This document shows, in pieces, positions 8,616 to 17,221 of a stretch of DNA of 64,000 nt. Below the pieces are notes generated by a model, which searched no databases, had not been told where the DNA came from, and saw only the letters and a program-made list of their open reading frames with translations. A program made the translations under genes and the position numbers. The first letter of the stretch is position 1. The number at the start of each line of letters is the position of its first letter. The stretch comes from Rhodobacterales bacterium LSUCC0031 (lineage in GTDB: Bacteria; Pseudomonadota; Alphaproteobacteria; Rhodobacterales; Rhodobacteraceae): contig WVSP01000002.1 of the NCBI GenBank assembly GCA_015689735.1, positions 62,001 through 126,000 of the forward strand. The letters run 5' to 3'.

Positions 8616-8914
8616 CAGGCGCGCTCCTGCTTGCCGTGGTGGTAGTTCGAGGGGCCGCGCGTACGGAACACCTCGCGAAAATGCAGCGGTTCGGGGCCGC
8701 GCGGGCCGGGCTTGGCGTCGGCCAGATAGGCGCCCACCACCTCGTGGACGCGCGCGGCGGCATCGCGCAGATGCACCTCGGCCGTGGCCGCGTCGGTGAT
8801 CAACAGCGCCTGATCATGTCGGCGCGTCCAGCCGCCATCCGGGGCAAGATAGACCACATCCCCCTCCAACAGCGCGTTGGCGGTCAGAACCTTGGGCGAA
8901 TAGGGCGCGGACAT
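8615..8914 (-). CDS. DUF2849 family small protein between cysG and cysI
   Basis: A 99-residue soluble protein of the DUF2849 family. The conserved part reads VLTANALLEGDVVYL with a following tryptophan-rich start, then GPRGPEPLHFREVFRTRGPS near the end. The function is unknown. The start MSAPYSPKVL overlaps the cysG stop by one base and its own stop overlaps the cysI start, so it is translated as part of a coupled cysG-DUF2849-cysI-cysH series. The constant location beside siroheme synthase and sulfite reductase suggests a role in siroheme insertion or sulfite reductase maturation, which is inference. Confidence 0.85.
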   Translation of the reverse strand: MSAPYSPKVLTANALLEGDVVYLAPDGGWTRRHDQALLITDAATAEVHLRDAAARVHEVVGAYLADAKPGPRGPEPLHFREVFRTRGPSNYHHGKQERA

Positions 8915-10308
8915 CAGGCGAATTCCTCGGACAGATGGGGCAGGGCGGCTTCGGCTGCACGCGGCGCAAGCCCGTAGAGCAGGATGACGGGGCCGTGGCA
9001 GGCCGCATCGGCCAAGGCTTGAGGCAGGCGCGACAGCGTGGTCGCGACCACGCGCGCCTCGGGACGGGAGGCGTTTTCGACCGCCGTGACGGGCGTTTGC
9101 GGATCGGCGCCGTGCATCATCAGCCGCCCCTGGATGAACCGCGCGCCGCGCTTGCCCATATAGATAGCAGCGACCGCTCCGGGGCGGGCAAGGCTGCGCC
9201 AATCCTGCTCGGCGAAACCTTGCATGTCGTGGCCCGTGACCAGCCGCAGCGCGCTGTTGCGGTCACGCTTGGTCAGGCTTTGGCCGATCCCGGCGGCGGC
9301 AGCGCTGGCCGCGGTGATGCCCGGCACCACCGACCAGTCGAGGCCGGCGGCGCTCAAAGCCTCGATTTCCTCGTCCAGCCGCCCGAACACCGCCGGATCG
9401 CCGCCTTTCAGCCGGACCACATGCGCGCCTCGGGCTGCATGTTCGACCATCAGCGCACAGATATCTGTCTGCGCCATCGCGGGGCCGAACCCTTCCTTGC
9501 CCGCGTCGATGATCAACGCCTCGCGGCGGGCAAGCTCGAGGATCGCTTGCGGCACAAGCCGATCATGGATGACCACATCGGCCCGGTCCAAAAGCTTGCG
9601 CGCCCTGAGCGTCAAAAGCTCAGGATCACCGGGGCCTGCGCCCACCAGATCGACCCGGCCCGGCGCAGGGGCGGAGGAAAGATGCCGCGCCAAAAGCGCG
9701 TCAAGTGCGGGCAAAAGCCCGGCTTCGCCCTCCTGCTCCAACACCTGCGGGGCGGTGGCGAAATAATAATCCTGCCAGAAATCGCGCCGCTTGCGCCCCA
9801 TCGGCAACGCCTCGGCGAGCTTGCGGAATGCCTTGCCCACACGGGCGGCCACGCCGAGCGAAGGGGAGAGGCGTTCCTCCAGATCGGCCTTGATCGCGCG
9901 CGCAAGCACGGGGGCCGCGCCCTCGGTGCCGATGGCGATGGTCACCGGGTCGCGATCGACGATGGCTGGGGTGATGAACTGGCTGTCTTCGAGATTGTCA
10001 ACGATGTTGACGAGCGCCCCATCGGCGCGTGCCAACCGCGCGACACGCCGATCCTCGGCAGCATCGTCATTGGCGGCATAGAGCAGGGCTGCGCAGAGCG
10101 CGTCACCGGGGCCAAAGGCGCGGTGTTGCAAGGTGATCTTGCCTGCATGGGCCAGGGCGATCAGCGCCGCATCAGGGACAGCGGCAAAGACCGTGATCCG
10201 CGCGCTTGTCTTGGTCAGCAACCTGAGCTTTGCGAGCGCCGTTTCACCACCGCCCGCCACGATGACGCGCCGTCCCTGCAAGGCGAGGTAGATCGGGAAA
10301 TGGTCCAT
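8914..10308 (-). CDS. cysG: Siroheme synthase (fused CysG)
   Basis: A 464-residue trifunctional enzyme making siroheme from uroporphyrinogen III for CysI. The N-terminal 200 residues are the precorrin-2 dehydrogenase/ferrochelatase part, with Rossmann motif GRRVIVAGGGETALAKL at residue 13. The C-terminal half is the SAM-dependent uroporphyrinogen-III methyltransferase with VDLVGAGPGDPELLTLRA near residue 218 and VVRLKGGDPAVFGR near residue 295. It is the first gene of the operon, and the 150-base divergent gap to the Lrp-type regulator must hold its promoter. Full length, no visible defect. Confidence 0.95.
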   Translation of the reverse strand: MDHFPIYLALQGRRVIVAGGGETALAKLRLLTKTSARITVFAAVPDAALIALAHAGKITLQHRAFGPGDALCAALLYAANDDAAEDRRVARLARADGALVNIVDNLEDSQFITPAIVDRDPVTIAIGTEGAAPVLARAIKADLEERLSPSLGVAARVGKAFRKLAEALPMGRKRRDFWQDYYFATAPQVLEQEGEAGLLPALDALLARHLSSAPAPGRVDLVGAGPGDPELLTLRARKLLDRADVVIHDRLVPQAILELARREALIIDAGKEGFGPAMAQTDICALMVEHAARGAHVVRLKGGDPAVFGRLDEEIEALSAAGLDWSVVPGITAASAAAAGIGQSLTKRDRNSALRLVTGHDMQGFAEQDWRSLARPGAVAAIYMGKRGARFIQGRLMMHGADPQTPVTAVENASRPEARVVATTLSRLPQALADAACHGPVILLYGLAPRAAEAALPHLSEEFA

Positions 10309-10392
10309 CTGTCGCTCCGCCGCCGGTCACTTCATCCATACGCAGCGATATAGAACATTTTCCTGCATATTGGCAGATACGCCTTGCTGAAA

Positions 10393-10405
10393 GGAACATA
10401 TGTCC
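10393..10405. promoter_or_regulatory. Possible operator in the cysG / Lrp-family divergent gap
   Basis: The gap 10309-10458 is AT-richer than its surroundings and must hold the promoters of both cysG and the regulator. GGAACATATGTCC contains a perfect 8-bp palindrome ACATATGT with GG..CC flanks. It is a candidate binding site for the neighbouring Lrp-type regulator; there is no direct evidence. Confidence 0.3.
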
Positions 10406-10458
10406 GTATTATGGGTGTCAATAAGGCAATACCGTTCTAAGCCAAAAAGGTGAAATGG

Positions 10459-10920
10459 ATGACCGTCCAGATCGATGCGCTCGACAGGAAAATTCTCGCC
10501 GCGCTGCAAGCGGATGCGTCGCGCTCGCTCGACGACATCGCGCGGATCGTGGGTTCGTCCAAGACCCCAGTCTGGAATCGGATTCGCAAACTGCGCGAGG
10601 CAGGCGTGATCGGTCAGCACACAGTGTTGCTCGACGCCGAGAAGCTGGGCTTTGAGGCCTGTTTTTTCGTGCTAATCCGCACTTCGGAGCACGAGGCAGA
10701 TTGGCAGCGCCGCTTTCTTGCCGCGCTCAAGGCCCGCCCCGAGGTGATGGAAGCGCACCGCCTTGCCGGTGAGATCGACTATATCCTGAAAGTGCGGGTG
10801 CCGAACGCCCGCGCCTATGATCGGTTTTATCAAGCCCTGATTTCCGAGGTGAAGATCTACAATGTCACCGCGCTCCTCTCGATGGAGGAGATCAAGGCCA
10901 GCCCGCTCTTGCCGCTCTAG
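10459..10920 (+). CDS. Lrp/AsnC family transcriptional regulator
   Basis: A 153-residue regulator with an N-terminal helix-turn-helix (LDRKILAALQADASRSLDDIAR, then SSKTPVWNRIRKLREAGVI) and a C-terminal RAM/AsnC ligand domain ending in VKIYNVTALLSMEEIK. ATG 10459 is chosen over GTG 10450 because AAGG lies eight bases before it and family proteins start this close to the first helix. It is divergent from cysG, so control of sulfur assimilation is the natural guess; Lrp-type regulators in this position are seen in related genomes as I recall. The ligand could be an amino acid such as cysteine. Confidence 0.85.
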   Translation: MTVQIDALDRKILAALQADASRSLDDIARIVGSSKTPVWNRIRKLREAGVIGQHTVLLDAEKLGFEACFFVLIRTSEHEADWQRRFLAALKARPEVMEAHRLAGEIDYILKVRVPNARAYDRFYQALISEVKIYNVTALLSMEEIKASPLLPL

Positions 10921-10921
10921 C

Positions 10922-11704
10922 ATGGCGGCGGTTTTGCATCATCGCTTGCCGCGTTTGCCGTGGATGGAACCCGCCTTGGCGCGGCTGCCCGGTGTCTTGC
11001 CGCTGGACATGGCCGATTGGCTGGAGGCGGACGCGGTCTTTGCCGGTCAAATGGCATTGCGCGATGGCTTGCTCGCAGACCGGCGGGATGCGGTCTATGC
11101 CATGACCGATGGGGCGGGGGATGCGTCCTGCGAGCTGCTTGCGCTCATCTTGACCCATCTGGGGCCGGGCTACAGCCGTAAAGGCGATGAAGTTGAGCGC
11201 CCCGATGGGGTGGTGGTGGCGCTTGACGCCGATGCGCCGCTGGTCACCGCCGCGCGCCTTGTGCAGGAGGATTTGTGCCTGCACCAGCGCGGGACGGCTG
11301 GTGAGCATGTGCTGACAGGAGCAGTCTTGTGCTTTCCAGCAAGTTGGAGCTTGGCCGAGAAGATTGGCCGGCCGCTCTCGGCGATCCACGGCCCTGTCCC
11401 AGCTTATGATGCGGGTTTGGCTGCGCGGGTGCAGCGGCTTTTCGACGGGATCAGGCCGGGCCGTCCGCTCTGGCGGCAAAACGCACTGGTCTATGGCAGC
11501 GATCAGCTTCACCATCCAAGGACCGAGGCCGCCCCCCGCCGCGAGGCCTTGCAAGCGGGCCGCTATGTACGCTCAGAAAAACAATGCCTACTGCGCCTGC
11601 CCAAAAGCGACGCGGTGGTGTTTTCGATCCATACCTATCTAGCGCCGCTCGACAGCTTGCCCGCCGATGCGCGCGCAGCCCTTCTTTCCTTGCATGGCGG
11701 ATAA
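10922..11704 (+). CDS. DUF3445 / heme-dependent oxidative N-demethylase family protein
   Basis: A 260-residue protein of the DUF3445 family, some members of which are heme-containing subunits of oxidative N-demethylases. Recognisable stretches are CFPASWSLAEKIGRPLSAIHGPVP near residue 137 and a C-terminal region with RSEKQCLLRLPKS followed by VFSIHTYLAPL. The ATG is one base after the Lrp-family stop with no clear Shine-Dalgarno, pointing to translational coupling with the regulator. It ends 12 bases before the convergent dCTP deaminase gene. The substrate is unknown; the pairing with an Lrp-type gene does not settle it. Confidence 0.78.
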   Translation: MAAVLHHRLPRLPWMEPALARLPGVLPLDMADWLEADAVFAGQMALRDGLLADRRDAVYAMTDGAGDASCELLALILTHLGPGYSRKGDEVERPDGVVVALDADAPLVTAARLVQEDLCLHQRGTAGEHVLTGAVLCFPASWSLAEKIGRPLSAIHGPVPAYDAGLAARVQRLFDGIRPGRPLWRQNALVYGSDQLHHPRTEAAPRREALQAGRYVRSEKQCLLRLPKSDAVVFSIHTYLAPLDSLPADARAALLSLHGG

Positions 11705-11716
11705 GCGCGCAGGCAA

Positions 11717-12787
11717 TTAGGCCTTGAAATGCTTGGATAGTTTCAGCCCTTGGCCTTGGTAGTTCGAGGCGATGGTGGTGCCGTATAGCGTGCGCGGTAG
11801 CTGCGCCATGCGCTCATAGACCAAGCGGCCCACGACCTGCCCATGTTCAAGGACAAAGGGCGCTTCGTGGCAGCGCACCTCCAAAACGCCGCGGGCAGGC
11901 ACGCCATGCCCGAAGCCGGGGTCGAAAAAGCCCGCGTAGTGGACGCGAAACTCGCCCACCATCGCGAGATAGGGCGACATCTCAGCGGCGCAATCGGGCG
12001 GGATCGTCACCGCCTCGCGGCTGACAAGGATGTAAAAGGCGCCGGGGTCAAGGATGATGCGCCCATCCTCGCCGTGGATCTCTTCCCAGAAATCCGCGAT
12101 GTCATGGGTGGCGATCTGGGTCAGGTCGATCACGCCGGTATGCGGCTTGGCGCGGTAACCCACGATACCTTGCGCATTGGGTGTAAGATCGACGGAAAAG
12201 CCCAAGCCATCGTCAATGACAGGCTGGCCATCGACCAAGGGGGTCTTGGCATGGCGGACGGCAAGCTCGGCATCCGAGAGCACTGCTTGGCCGCGCCGAA
12301 AGCGGATCTGGTTCAGCCGCAAGCCCGGCGCCACCTTGACCGAAAAGGAGCGGGGGCAAATCTCGGCATAAAGCGGGCCGGAATAGCCCGCGGGGATACG
12401 GTCGAATTCGGTGCCGCCATCGGCGATCACACGCGTGAGGCAATCGACACGGCCGGTCGAGCTTTTGGCGTTGCAGACGGCGGTGACATCGCCCGGAAGC
12501 GCCAGCCCCTCCATCAGGGGGACCACATAGACACAGCCCTTTTCCAGCACGGCCCCTTGGGACAGGTCCATCCGATGCATCTCGAATTCGGCGATGCGTT
12601 CGGCTACCGTGCGGCCCGCGCCGGCCAGAAACGAGGCGCGCACCCTGTAGGCTACCATGCCCAAGCGCAGATCAAGGCTTGCCGGTTGCACCTGCCCTAC
12701 ATCGGGGGTGGCACAGCGGATGGCACCGCCTGCGATCATCGCGTCGATCTCGGTATCGGGCAAAACCCCTTGGCGTTTATCAGTCAT
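11717..12787 (-). CDS. dcd: 2'-deoxycytidine 5'-triphosphate deaminase, long two-domain form
   Basis: A 356-residue dCTP deaminase, converting dCTP to dUTP for thymidylate synthesis. It is about twice the length of E. coli Dcd. The N-terminal domain begins GVLPDTEIDAMI and QPASLDLRLG, and both halves have dUTPase-like beta segments (CNAKSSTGRVDCLTRVIADG and the later GEFRVHYAGFFDPGFGHG). This long form is common in Alphaproteobacteria. ATG 12787 (MTDKRQG) is preferred to an upstream ATG that lies within the tRNA-Pro terminator region. It is downstream of tRNA-Pro on the same strand. Confidence 0.87.
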   Translation of the reverse strand: MTDKRQGVLPDTEIDAMIAGGAIRCATPDVGQVQPASLDLRLGMVAYRVRASFLAGAGRTVAERIAEFEMHRMDLSQGAVLEKGCVYVVPLMEGLALPGDVTAVCNAKSSTGRVDCLTRVIADGGTEFDRIPAGYSGPLYAEICPRSFSVKVAPGLRLNQIRFRRGQAVLSDAELAVRHAKTPLVDGQPVIDDGLGFSVDLTPNAQGIVGYRAKPHTGVIDLTQIATHDIADFWEEIHGEDGRIILDPGAFYILVSREAVTIPPDCAAEMSPYLAMVGEFRVHYAGFFDPGFGHGVPARGVLEVRCHEAPFVLEHGQVVGRLVYERMAQLPRTLYGTTIASNYQGQGLKLSKHFKA

Positions 12788-12814
12788 CTGGCCATTCCTT
12801 GTTTCGCCCAAGAA

Positions 12815-12848
12815 AAAACCGCCTGCGCCATGGGCGCAAGGCGGTTTT
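12815..12848 (-). terminator. Terminator of tRNA-Pro
   Basis: On the minus strand AAAACCGCCTTGCGCCCATG pairs with its complement GGCGCAGGCGGTTTT and runs into a T-run. It lies 30 bases after the tRNA. Confidence 0.85.
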
Positions 12849-12877
12849 CACGAGCACCCCCCAAAACGGGGAGGCGA

Positions 12878-12954
12878 TGGTCGGGCTAGCAGGACTTGAA
12901 CCTGCGACCTTCCGTCCCCCAGACGGACGCGCTACCAGGCTGCGCTATAGCCCG
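12878..12954 (-). tRNA. tRNA-Pro (anticodon GGG)
   Basis: A complete cloverleaf on the minus strand: acceptor CGGGCTA/TAGCCCG with discriminator A, D-arm GCGCAGCCTGGTAGCGC, anticodon stem TCCGT/ACGGA with loop CTGGGGG (anticodon GGG), T-arm with GGTTCAAGTCC, and an encoded CCA at 12878-12880. It reads proline codon CCC and possibly CCU. Confidence 0.95.
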
Positions 12955-12996
12955 ACGTGCCGCCCTTCTACCGATTTCACCGGGGGGTGCAAGGGG

Positions 12997-13566
12997 TCAG
13001 GCCGGGGCTTTCGCGCGCATCTTTGCATGAAGCGCTGTCAGCGCATCGATCAGCGCGCGGCGTGGGCTTGGCGACAAGGCCGTTGGGTTAGCCGCAATGG
13101 CGGCAAGTTGTGCCAAGCCGTGGTGAAAGCTGGCAGTGGCGGCGGCTATAGCGGTTTGGGGCGCAGTGTCGGCTGGGGCCGCCTTGGCGGTGGACGGTTC
13201 GTGTGTTGTGCCGTGATCTTGGGCGCCATCATGCGCCCAAACCGTGCCAGCGTCATCGCCATCCACATCGGCATCTCCGCTGGCCGCAAGATCAAGCGGT
13301 GGCGACAGCGCAGTCACCGCAGCGATACCGCCTTCGCGGATCATGCGTTGCACGCCCCGGATCGTCAGCCCACGATCATGCAGCAAGACCTTGATCCCAC
13401 CGATCAATTCCATGTCAGAGGGCCGGTAGTAGCGCCGCCCTCCCGCACGCTTCACGGGTTTGATCTGGGGAAACTTCGACTCCCAAAATCGCAGAACGTG
13501 GGCTGCGACGCCCAACCATTCGGCCACTTCGCGGATCGTGCGAAAGGCTTGCGAAGATTTCGTCAT
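12997..13566 (-). CDS. MerR family transcriptional regulator
   Basis: A 189-residue protein with an N-terminal MerR winged helix-turn-helix ([40 protein letters not shown] near residue 28, then [20 protein letters not shown]). After residue 85 the chain is Ala/Asp/Thr-rich and low in complexity, ending in a short helical region; no metal-binding cysteines are present, so it is not a metal sensor. It lies between ihfA and tRNA-Pro and is probably transcribed with the fatty-acid/IHF genes. This gene order is common in Rhodobacteraceae; the target is unknown. Confidence 0.87.
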   Translation of the reverse strand: MTKSSQAFRTIREVAEWLGVAAHVLRFWESKFPQIKPVKRAGGRRYYRPSDMELIGGIKVLLHDRGLTIRGVQRMIREGGIAAVTALSPPLDLAASGDADVDGDDAGTVWAHDGAQDHGTTHEPSTAKAAPADTAPQTAIAAATASFHHGLAQLAAIAANPTALSPSPRRALIDALTALHAKMRAKAPA

Positions 13567-13606
13567 GCCCGATTTGCCCCGCCTCTTGGGTCAGGCCCAG
13601 CCGTTC

Positions 13607-13909
13607 TTAGCCACGATTGCCAGCCGCGACGCGATCTTTCATCAGGTGTGAGGGCCTAAATGTCAGCACACGGCGCGGGCTGATCGGTACCTCTTCGCCC
13701 GTCTTGGGGTTGCGGCCGACGCGCGCGGTCTTGGCGCGCACCGAGAAGGTACCAAAGGACGAGATCTTGACCTGTTCACCCTCGACCAGCGCGTCGGACA
13801 TCAGGTCAAGCACACGCTCGACCAATTGCGCGCTTTCGTTACGCGACAGGCCCACCGCGCGGAACACCGCCTCGGATAGGTCCATGCGTGTCAGTGTCTT
13901 GTCACTCAT
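13607..13909 (-). CDS. ihfA: Integration host factor subunit alpha
   Basis: A 100-residue histone-like DNA-bending protein that pairs with IhfB and acts in transcription, replication and recombination. It begins [21 protein letters not shown] and has the beta-arm signature [20 protein letters not shown] near residue 65, where a conserved Pro intercalates between DNA bases. The length is as expected. It stands between fabH and merR, 40 bases before merR. Confidence 0.96.
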   Translation of the reverse strand: MSDKTLTRMDLSEAVFRAVGLSRNESAQLVERVLDLMSDALVEGEQVKISSFGTFSVRAKTARVGRNPKTGEEVPISPRRVLTFRPSHLMKDRVAAGNRG

Positions 13910-14005
13910 GCCTTGTGTCTCCCCAAAGTTGCCTGAGGATGGATCAAGGCCTGCTTCGAGTCAATCAAGAGGCTTGAGATATGGCACTAATTCACCGCGC
14001 CAGGG

Positions 14006-14977
14006 TTACCAGCGCAGGACAACCGCGCCCCATGCAAGACCGCCTCCGATCGCCTCGCAGACCAAAAGATCGCCGCGCTTGATATGGCCGCGTGCCACGC
14101 CGACCGATAGGGCCAGGGGGATCGATGCCGCCGAAGTATTGCCATGGTCTTGCACGGTGACCACCACCCGGTCCATGCCGACACCCATCTTTTGGGCAGT
14201 GCGCGTGATGATGCGCAGATTGGCCTGATGAGGCACGATCCAATCGATATCTGTCGCGCCAACACCTGCACGCTCCATCGCGCGATGTGCTGTTTCTGCA
14301 AGCTTTTCAACTGCATGACGGAAGACTTCGCGGCCTTCCATGCGCAAGACGCCGGTGGTCTGCGACGACGACACACCACCATCGACATAGAGCAGGTCGC
14401 GATAGCGCCCGTCGGAATTGAGATCGGTGGACAAGATACCGCGATCATCGGATTGGCCTGTGCCGTCTTGCGCCTCAAGCAAAAGCGCGCCGGCACCATC
14501 GCCAAAAAGCACACAGGTGCCACGATCGGTCCAATCCATGATCCGGCTGAATGTTTCGGCCCCGATCACCATTACCCGGCGCGCTTGGCCCGAGACGATC
14601 AGCGCATTGGCATTGGCAAGCGCAAAGACGAACCCGGCGCAAACCGCCTGCACATCGAAGGCGAATCCCCGCTCCATCCCAAGGCCGGCTTGCACCATCG
14701 TGGCGCAGGAGGGGAATGTCAGGTCCGGGGTCGAGGTTGCCACCACGATCGCATCGACTTCATTGGCCGCAAGCCCCGCCATGTCCAGGGCCGCACGCGC
14801 CGCTGCGATGGCCATCTGGCTTGTCGTCTCGCCTTGGGCTGCGAAATGGCGCCGCTCGATACCCGAGCGGTCCCTGATCCAGTCATCGCTGGTGTCGAGT
14901 GTTTTCTCGAATTCGGTGTTTTCCACCACGCGTGCGGGCAGATAATGACCGATACCGATGGGAACTGCGCGGATCAT
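14006..14977 (-). CDS. fabH: Beta-ketoacyl-ACP synthase III
   Basis: A 323-residue enzyme that starts fatty acid synthesis by condensing acetyl-CoA with malonyl-ACP. The catalytic triad is present: Cys113 in AVCAGF, His250 in PHQANLR and Asn280 in HGNTSAAS. The GxGxG-like C-terminal motif GGGLAWGA is intact. The start overlaps the plsX stop by four bases (ATGA), so the two are translationally coupled. With yceD, rpmF and plsX it forms the classical lipid/ribosome cluster. Confidence 0.97.
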   Translation of the reverse strand: MIRAVPIGIGHYLPARVVENTEFEKTLDTSDDWIRDRSGIERRHFAAQGETTSQMAIAAARAALDMAGLAANEVDAIVVATSTPDLTFPSCATMVQAGLGMERGFAFDVQAVCAGFVFALANANALIVSGQARRVMVIGAETFSRIMDWTDRGTCVLFGDGAGALLLEAQDGTGQSDDRGILSTDLNSDGRYRDLLYVDGGVSSSQTTGVLRMEGREVFRHAVEKLAETAHRAMERAGVGATDIDWIVPHQANLRIITRTAQKMGVGMDRVVVTVQDHGNTSAASIPLALSVGVARGHIKRGDLLVCEAIGGGLAWGAVVLRW

Positions 14978-16071
14978 GCCTGTCCTGCCTCTGCCTGCAT
15001 GGCCGCGGCGGCGGCCTGTTCGGCCGCAGCGATGCGCGCGGCAAGTCGTTCGTGGAACCCGGCGGCGGCGAGCCGCTCGGCTAGCTTGATCGCCGCGGCA
15101 ACGCCGGTTGCATCGGCCGAGCCATGGGATTTGACCACCGTGCCGTTCAGCCCAAGGAAAACCCCGCCGTTGACTCGGCGTGGATCAATCCGCTTGGACA
15201 ACCGCTTGAGCGAGGGATAGGCCAGAATGGCCGCCATGCGGCTGAGGATCGAATAGGAAAACGCCTCGCGCATGCGGTCGCTGATCAGCCGTGCGGTGCC
15301 TTCGCCGGTTTTGAGCGCAACATTGCCGGTAAAGCCGTCAGTCACGATCACATCGACCTTGGCGGAAGGCAGATCGCCACCCTCGACAAAGCCCACGAAT
15401 TCAAAATCGGCCGCGTGGCTGACGCGTTCAATCAGTTCGGCGGCGAATTTCAGCTCGGCCCGGCCTTTGTGTTCCTCGGTGCCGACATTCAAAAGGCCGA
15501 CGCGCGGGCGTGCAAGGTCAAGCCCGTTGCGTGCATAGCTTGCCCCCATCAGCGCATATTGGAGCAAATCGCCCGCATCGGCCCGGATATCGGCGCCGAC
15601 ATCGAGCATCACATTGAACCCTTTGGGATTGCGCGAGGGCCATAGGCAGGCAATGGCGGGGCGATTGACCCCCTCGATCTTGCGCAACCGCATCATCGAC
15701 AGCGCCATCAAGGCGCCGGTATTGCCGCAGCTGACCGCGGCACCCGCTTCACCTGCGCGCACGGCTTCGATGCACGACCACATGGATGTGTCTTTGCCAT
15801 GGCGTACGACATGCGATGGCTTGGCCTCCATCGTCACGATACCATCGGTATGGCGAATTTCGCAACGATCGGCCAGCGCGCGACGGCGCTCGACCAAGCG
15901 TTCCAATTCGGGACGATTACCATGCACGATGAACCGCAGGCCCGGATTCTTGGCGGCAGATTGGGCCATGCCCGCCACCACGACCGCAGGGCCGAGATCG
16001 CCACCCATCGCATCAATCGATAGGACGGGTCCGGGGGTATCCCTCACCGTCAATGCCTTACCATCGCTCAT
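14974..16071 (-). CDS. plsX: Phosphate acyltransferase PlsX
   Basis: A 365-residue enzyme that makes acyl-phosphate from acyl-ACP for phospholipid synthesis by PlsY. The N-terminal SIDAMGGDLGPAVVVAGMAQ and later VSCGNTGALMALSM and VTDGFTGNVALKTGEG are family signatures. It is peripheral to the membrane with no predicted segment spanning it. The C-terminal 30 residues are Ala-rich and look like an extension. It lies 38 bases after rpmF and overlaps fabH. Confidence 0.97.
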   Translation of the reverse strand: MSDGKALTVRDTPGPVLSIDAMGGDLGPAVVVAGMAQSAAKNPGLRFIVHGNRPELERLVERRRALADRCEIRHTDGIVTMEAKPSHVVRHGKDTSMWSCIEAVRAGEAGAAVSCGNTGALMALSMMRLRKIEGVNRPAIACLWPSRNPKGFNVMLDVGADIRADAGDLLQYALMGASYARNGLDLARPRVGLLNVGTEEHKGRAELKFAAELIERVSHAADFEFVGFVEGGDLPSAKVDVIVTDGFTGNVALKTGEGTARLISDRMREAFSYSILSRMAAILAYPSLKRLSKRIDPRRVNGGVFLGLNGTVVKSHGSADATGVAAAIKLAERLAAAGFHERLAARIAAAEQAAAAAMQAEAGQA

Positions 16072-16109
16072 ACGCCCGATCGCCCTGTCGCCTCGGGGAT
16101 GCCGCAGGC

Positions 16110-16316
16110 TCAGGCCGCGTCTTCGTCGAGATCGACTTCGCTTGCCTGCGCGACGACCTGACGGTCGTTATAGGTGCCGCAAGAGGGGCATACGTGATGC
16201 GGGCGCTTGAGTTCACCGCAGGAGGGGCACTCGTTGGGGTTGGCGGCGACCAACGCATCATGGGCGCGGCGCATGCCGCGGCGGGAGCGCGTCACTCGGT
16301 TCTGGGGGACAGCCAT
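16110..16316 (-). CDS. rpmF: 50S ribosomal protein L32
   Basis: A 68-residue protein with the L32 start [19 protein letters not shown] and a zinc ribbon (CPSC at residues 30-33 and CPSC at 43-46), so it is the zinc-binding C+ form. The tail is acidic. The gene lies between yceD and plsX; the 222-base gap after yceD probably has its own promoter. Confidence 0.97.
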   Translation of the reverse strand: MAVPQNRVTRSRRGMRRAHDALVAANPNECPSCGELKRPHHVCPSCGTYNDRQVVAQASEVDLDEDAA

Positions 16317-16538
16317 GTCACAACCTCAATATCTTTGGGGCGATCGCGTGGCGGCCCGCCCGGGTCCAGTCAATTCTCATGTCATCAACCGCCTTTCGGC
16401 ATCCCACCGCGCGGCGTTCAAGCCTCGCGCTGTGGACGTCACGCGCAGCATATCACCTGCGCCAACCGTCGGGGTCGAATGAGGGCGGGAACATACTCGG
16501 ATTCCGGGGCGGCGCAAGACCTTTTCGCCAAAGCGAGA

Positions 16539-17096
16539 TCAGCGTCCATTTTCGGGATCTTGACCACCAGCCAGCTTGTCGCGCAGAGCGGCCAAACCCG
16601 CCAAGGGTTTGGCCGTCTCATCATCGAGCGGGGCAACGCCGGGGGGGGCAAAGCGTGCCTCGGGCAAGGCGGCGCCATCGGCGCGGGGATATAAAGGCAA
16701 GGCGAGCGCCAGCGCCTCGGCCATGATGGCGGCCAGATCCACGACCTCCGGCAAGGGCTCGAGGGTGTCATCCTCTGGGATCTCGGCCTCCTCCCCCTCG
16801 GAGTGGGGCATGTCCGCCACGAAGCGCCGTTTCACAGGCTCGTCGATGCGGGTTGTCACGGCTTCGGCGGTGATCACGCAAGGTTGCACCACTGTTGCGC
16901 CTAGCATCCCATCAAGCGCCCAATCGCGCTTGCCCTCAGCCTGCAAACGACCTGAGAAACGCAGCTTTCGCAGCGCGATGAGACCAAAACTTGCAGCCAA
17001 TGCGGCGCGCGCGGGTGCGTCGGGTGCGAGGTCAAAGCGGAATTCTGCGCTTCGCGGCAAGCGTGCAAGGACGATTCTGTCCGGGATATCGGCCAT
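16539..17096 (-). CDS. yceD: YceD family protein (DUF177), large-subunit rRNA accumulation protein
   Basis: A 185-residue protein of the DUF177/YceD family, linked in other bacteria to 23S rRNA processing or accumulation. The core segment near residues 60-85 reads WALDGMLGATVVQPCVITAE, with the typical cysteine in VVQPC. The acidic stretch EGEEAEIPEDDTLEPLPEVV and the following helix are also typical. ATG 17096 is set by GGAGG seven bases upstream. It heads the yceD-rpmF-plsX-fabH series and is divergent from bamE. Confidence 0.88.
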   Translation of the reverse strand: MADIPDRIVLARLPRSAEFRFDLAPDAPARAALAASFGLIALRKLRFSGRLQAEGKRDWALDGMLGATVVQPCVITAEAVTTRIDEPVKRRFVADMPHSEGEEAEIPEDDTLEPLPEVVDLAAIMAEALALALPLYPRADGAALPEARFAPPGVAPLDDETAKPLAGLAALRDKLAGGQDPENGR

Positions 17097-17221
17097 GGCG
17101 CGTCCTCCACGAGTTGATGTCGTCTTCTTGCCCTGTGGGCTTGGGTAAGTTAAGCCGATAAAAAGCTTTCGTGCGCAGCGCAAGGGCGCATCGAAGGAGC
17201 GGCCATGGCAAGAGGTTGTAC

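Noticed and set aside
8935-10353. Long plus-strand open frame (472 codons) opposite cysG
   Set aside because: It is antisense to a clear siroheme synthase; its protein is rich in Arg, Gly, His and Asp without family motifs, as expected from a GC-rich shadow frame.
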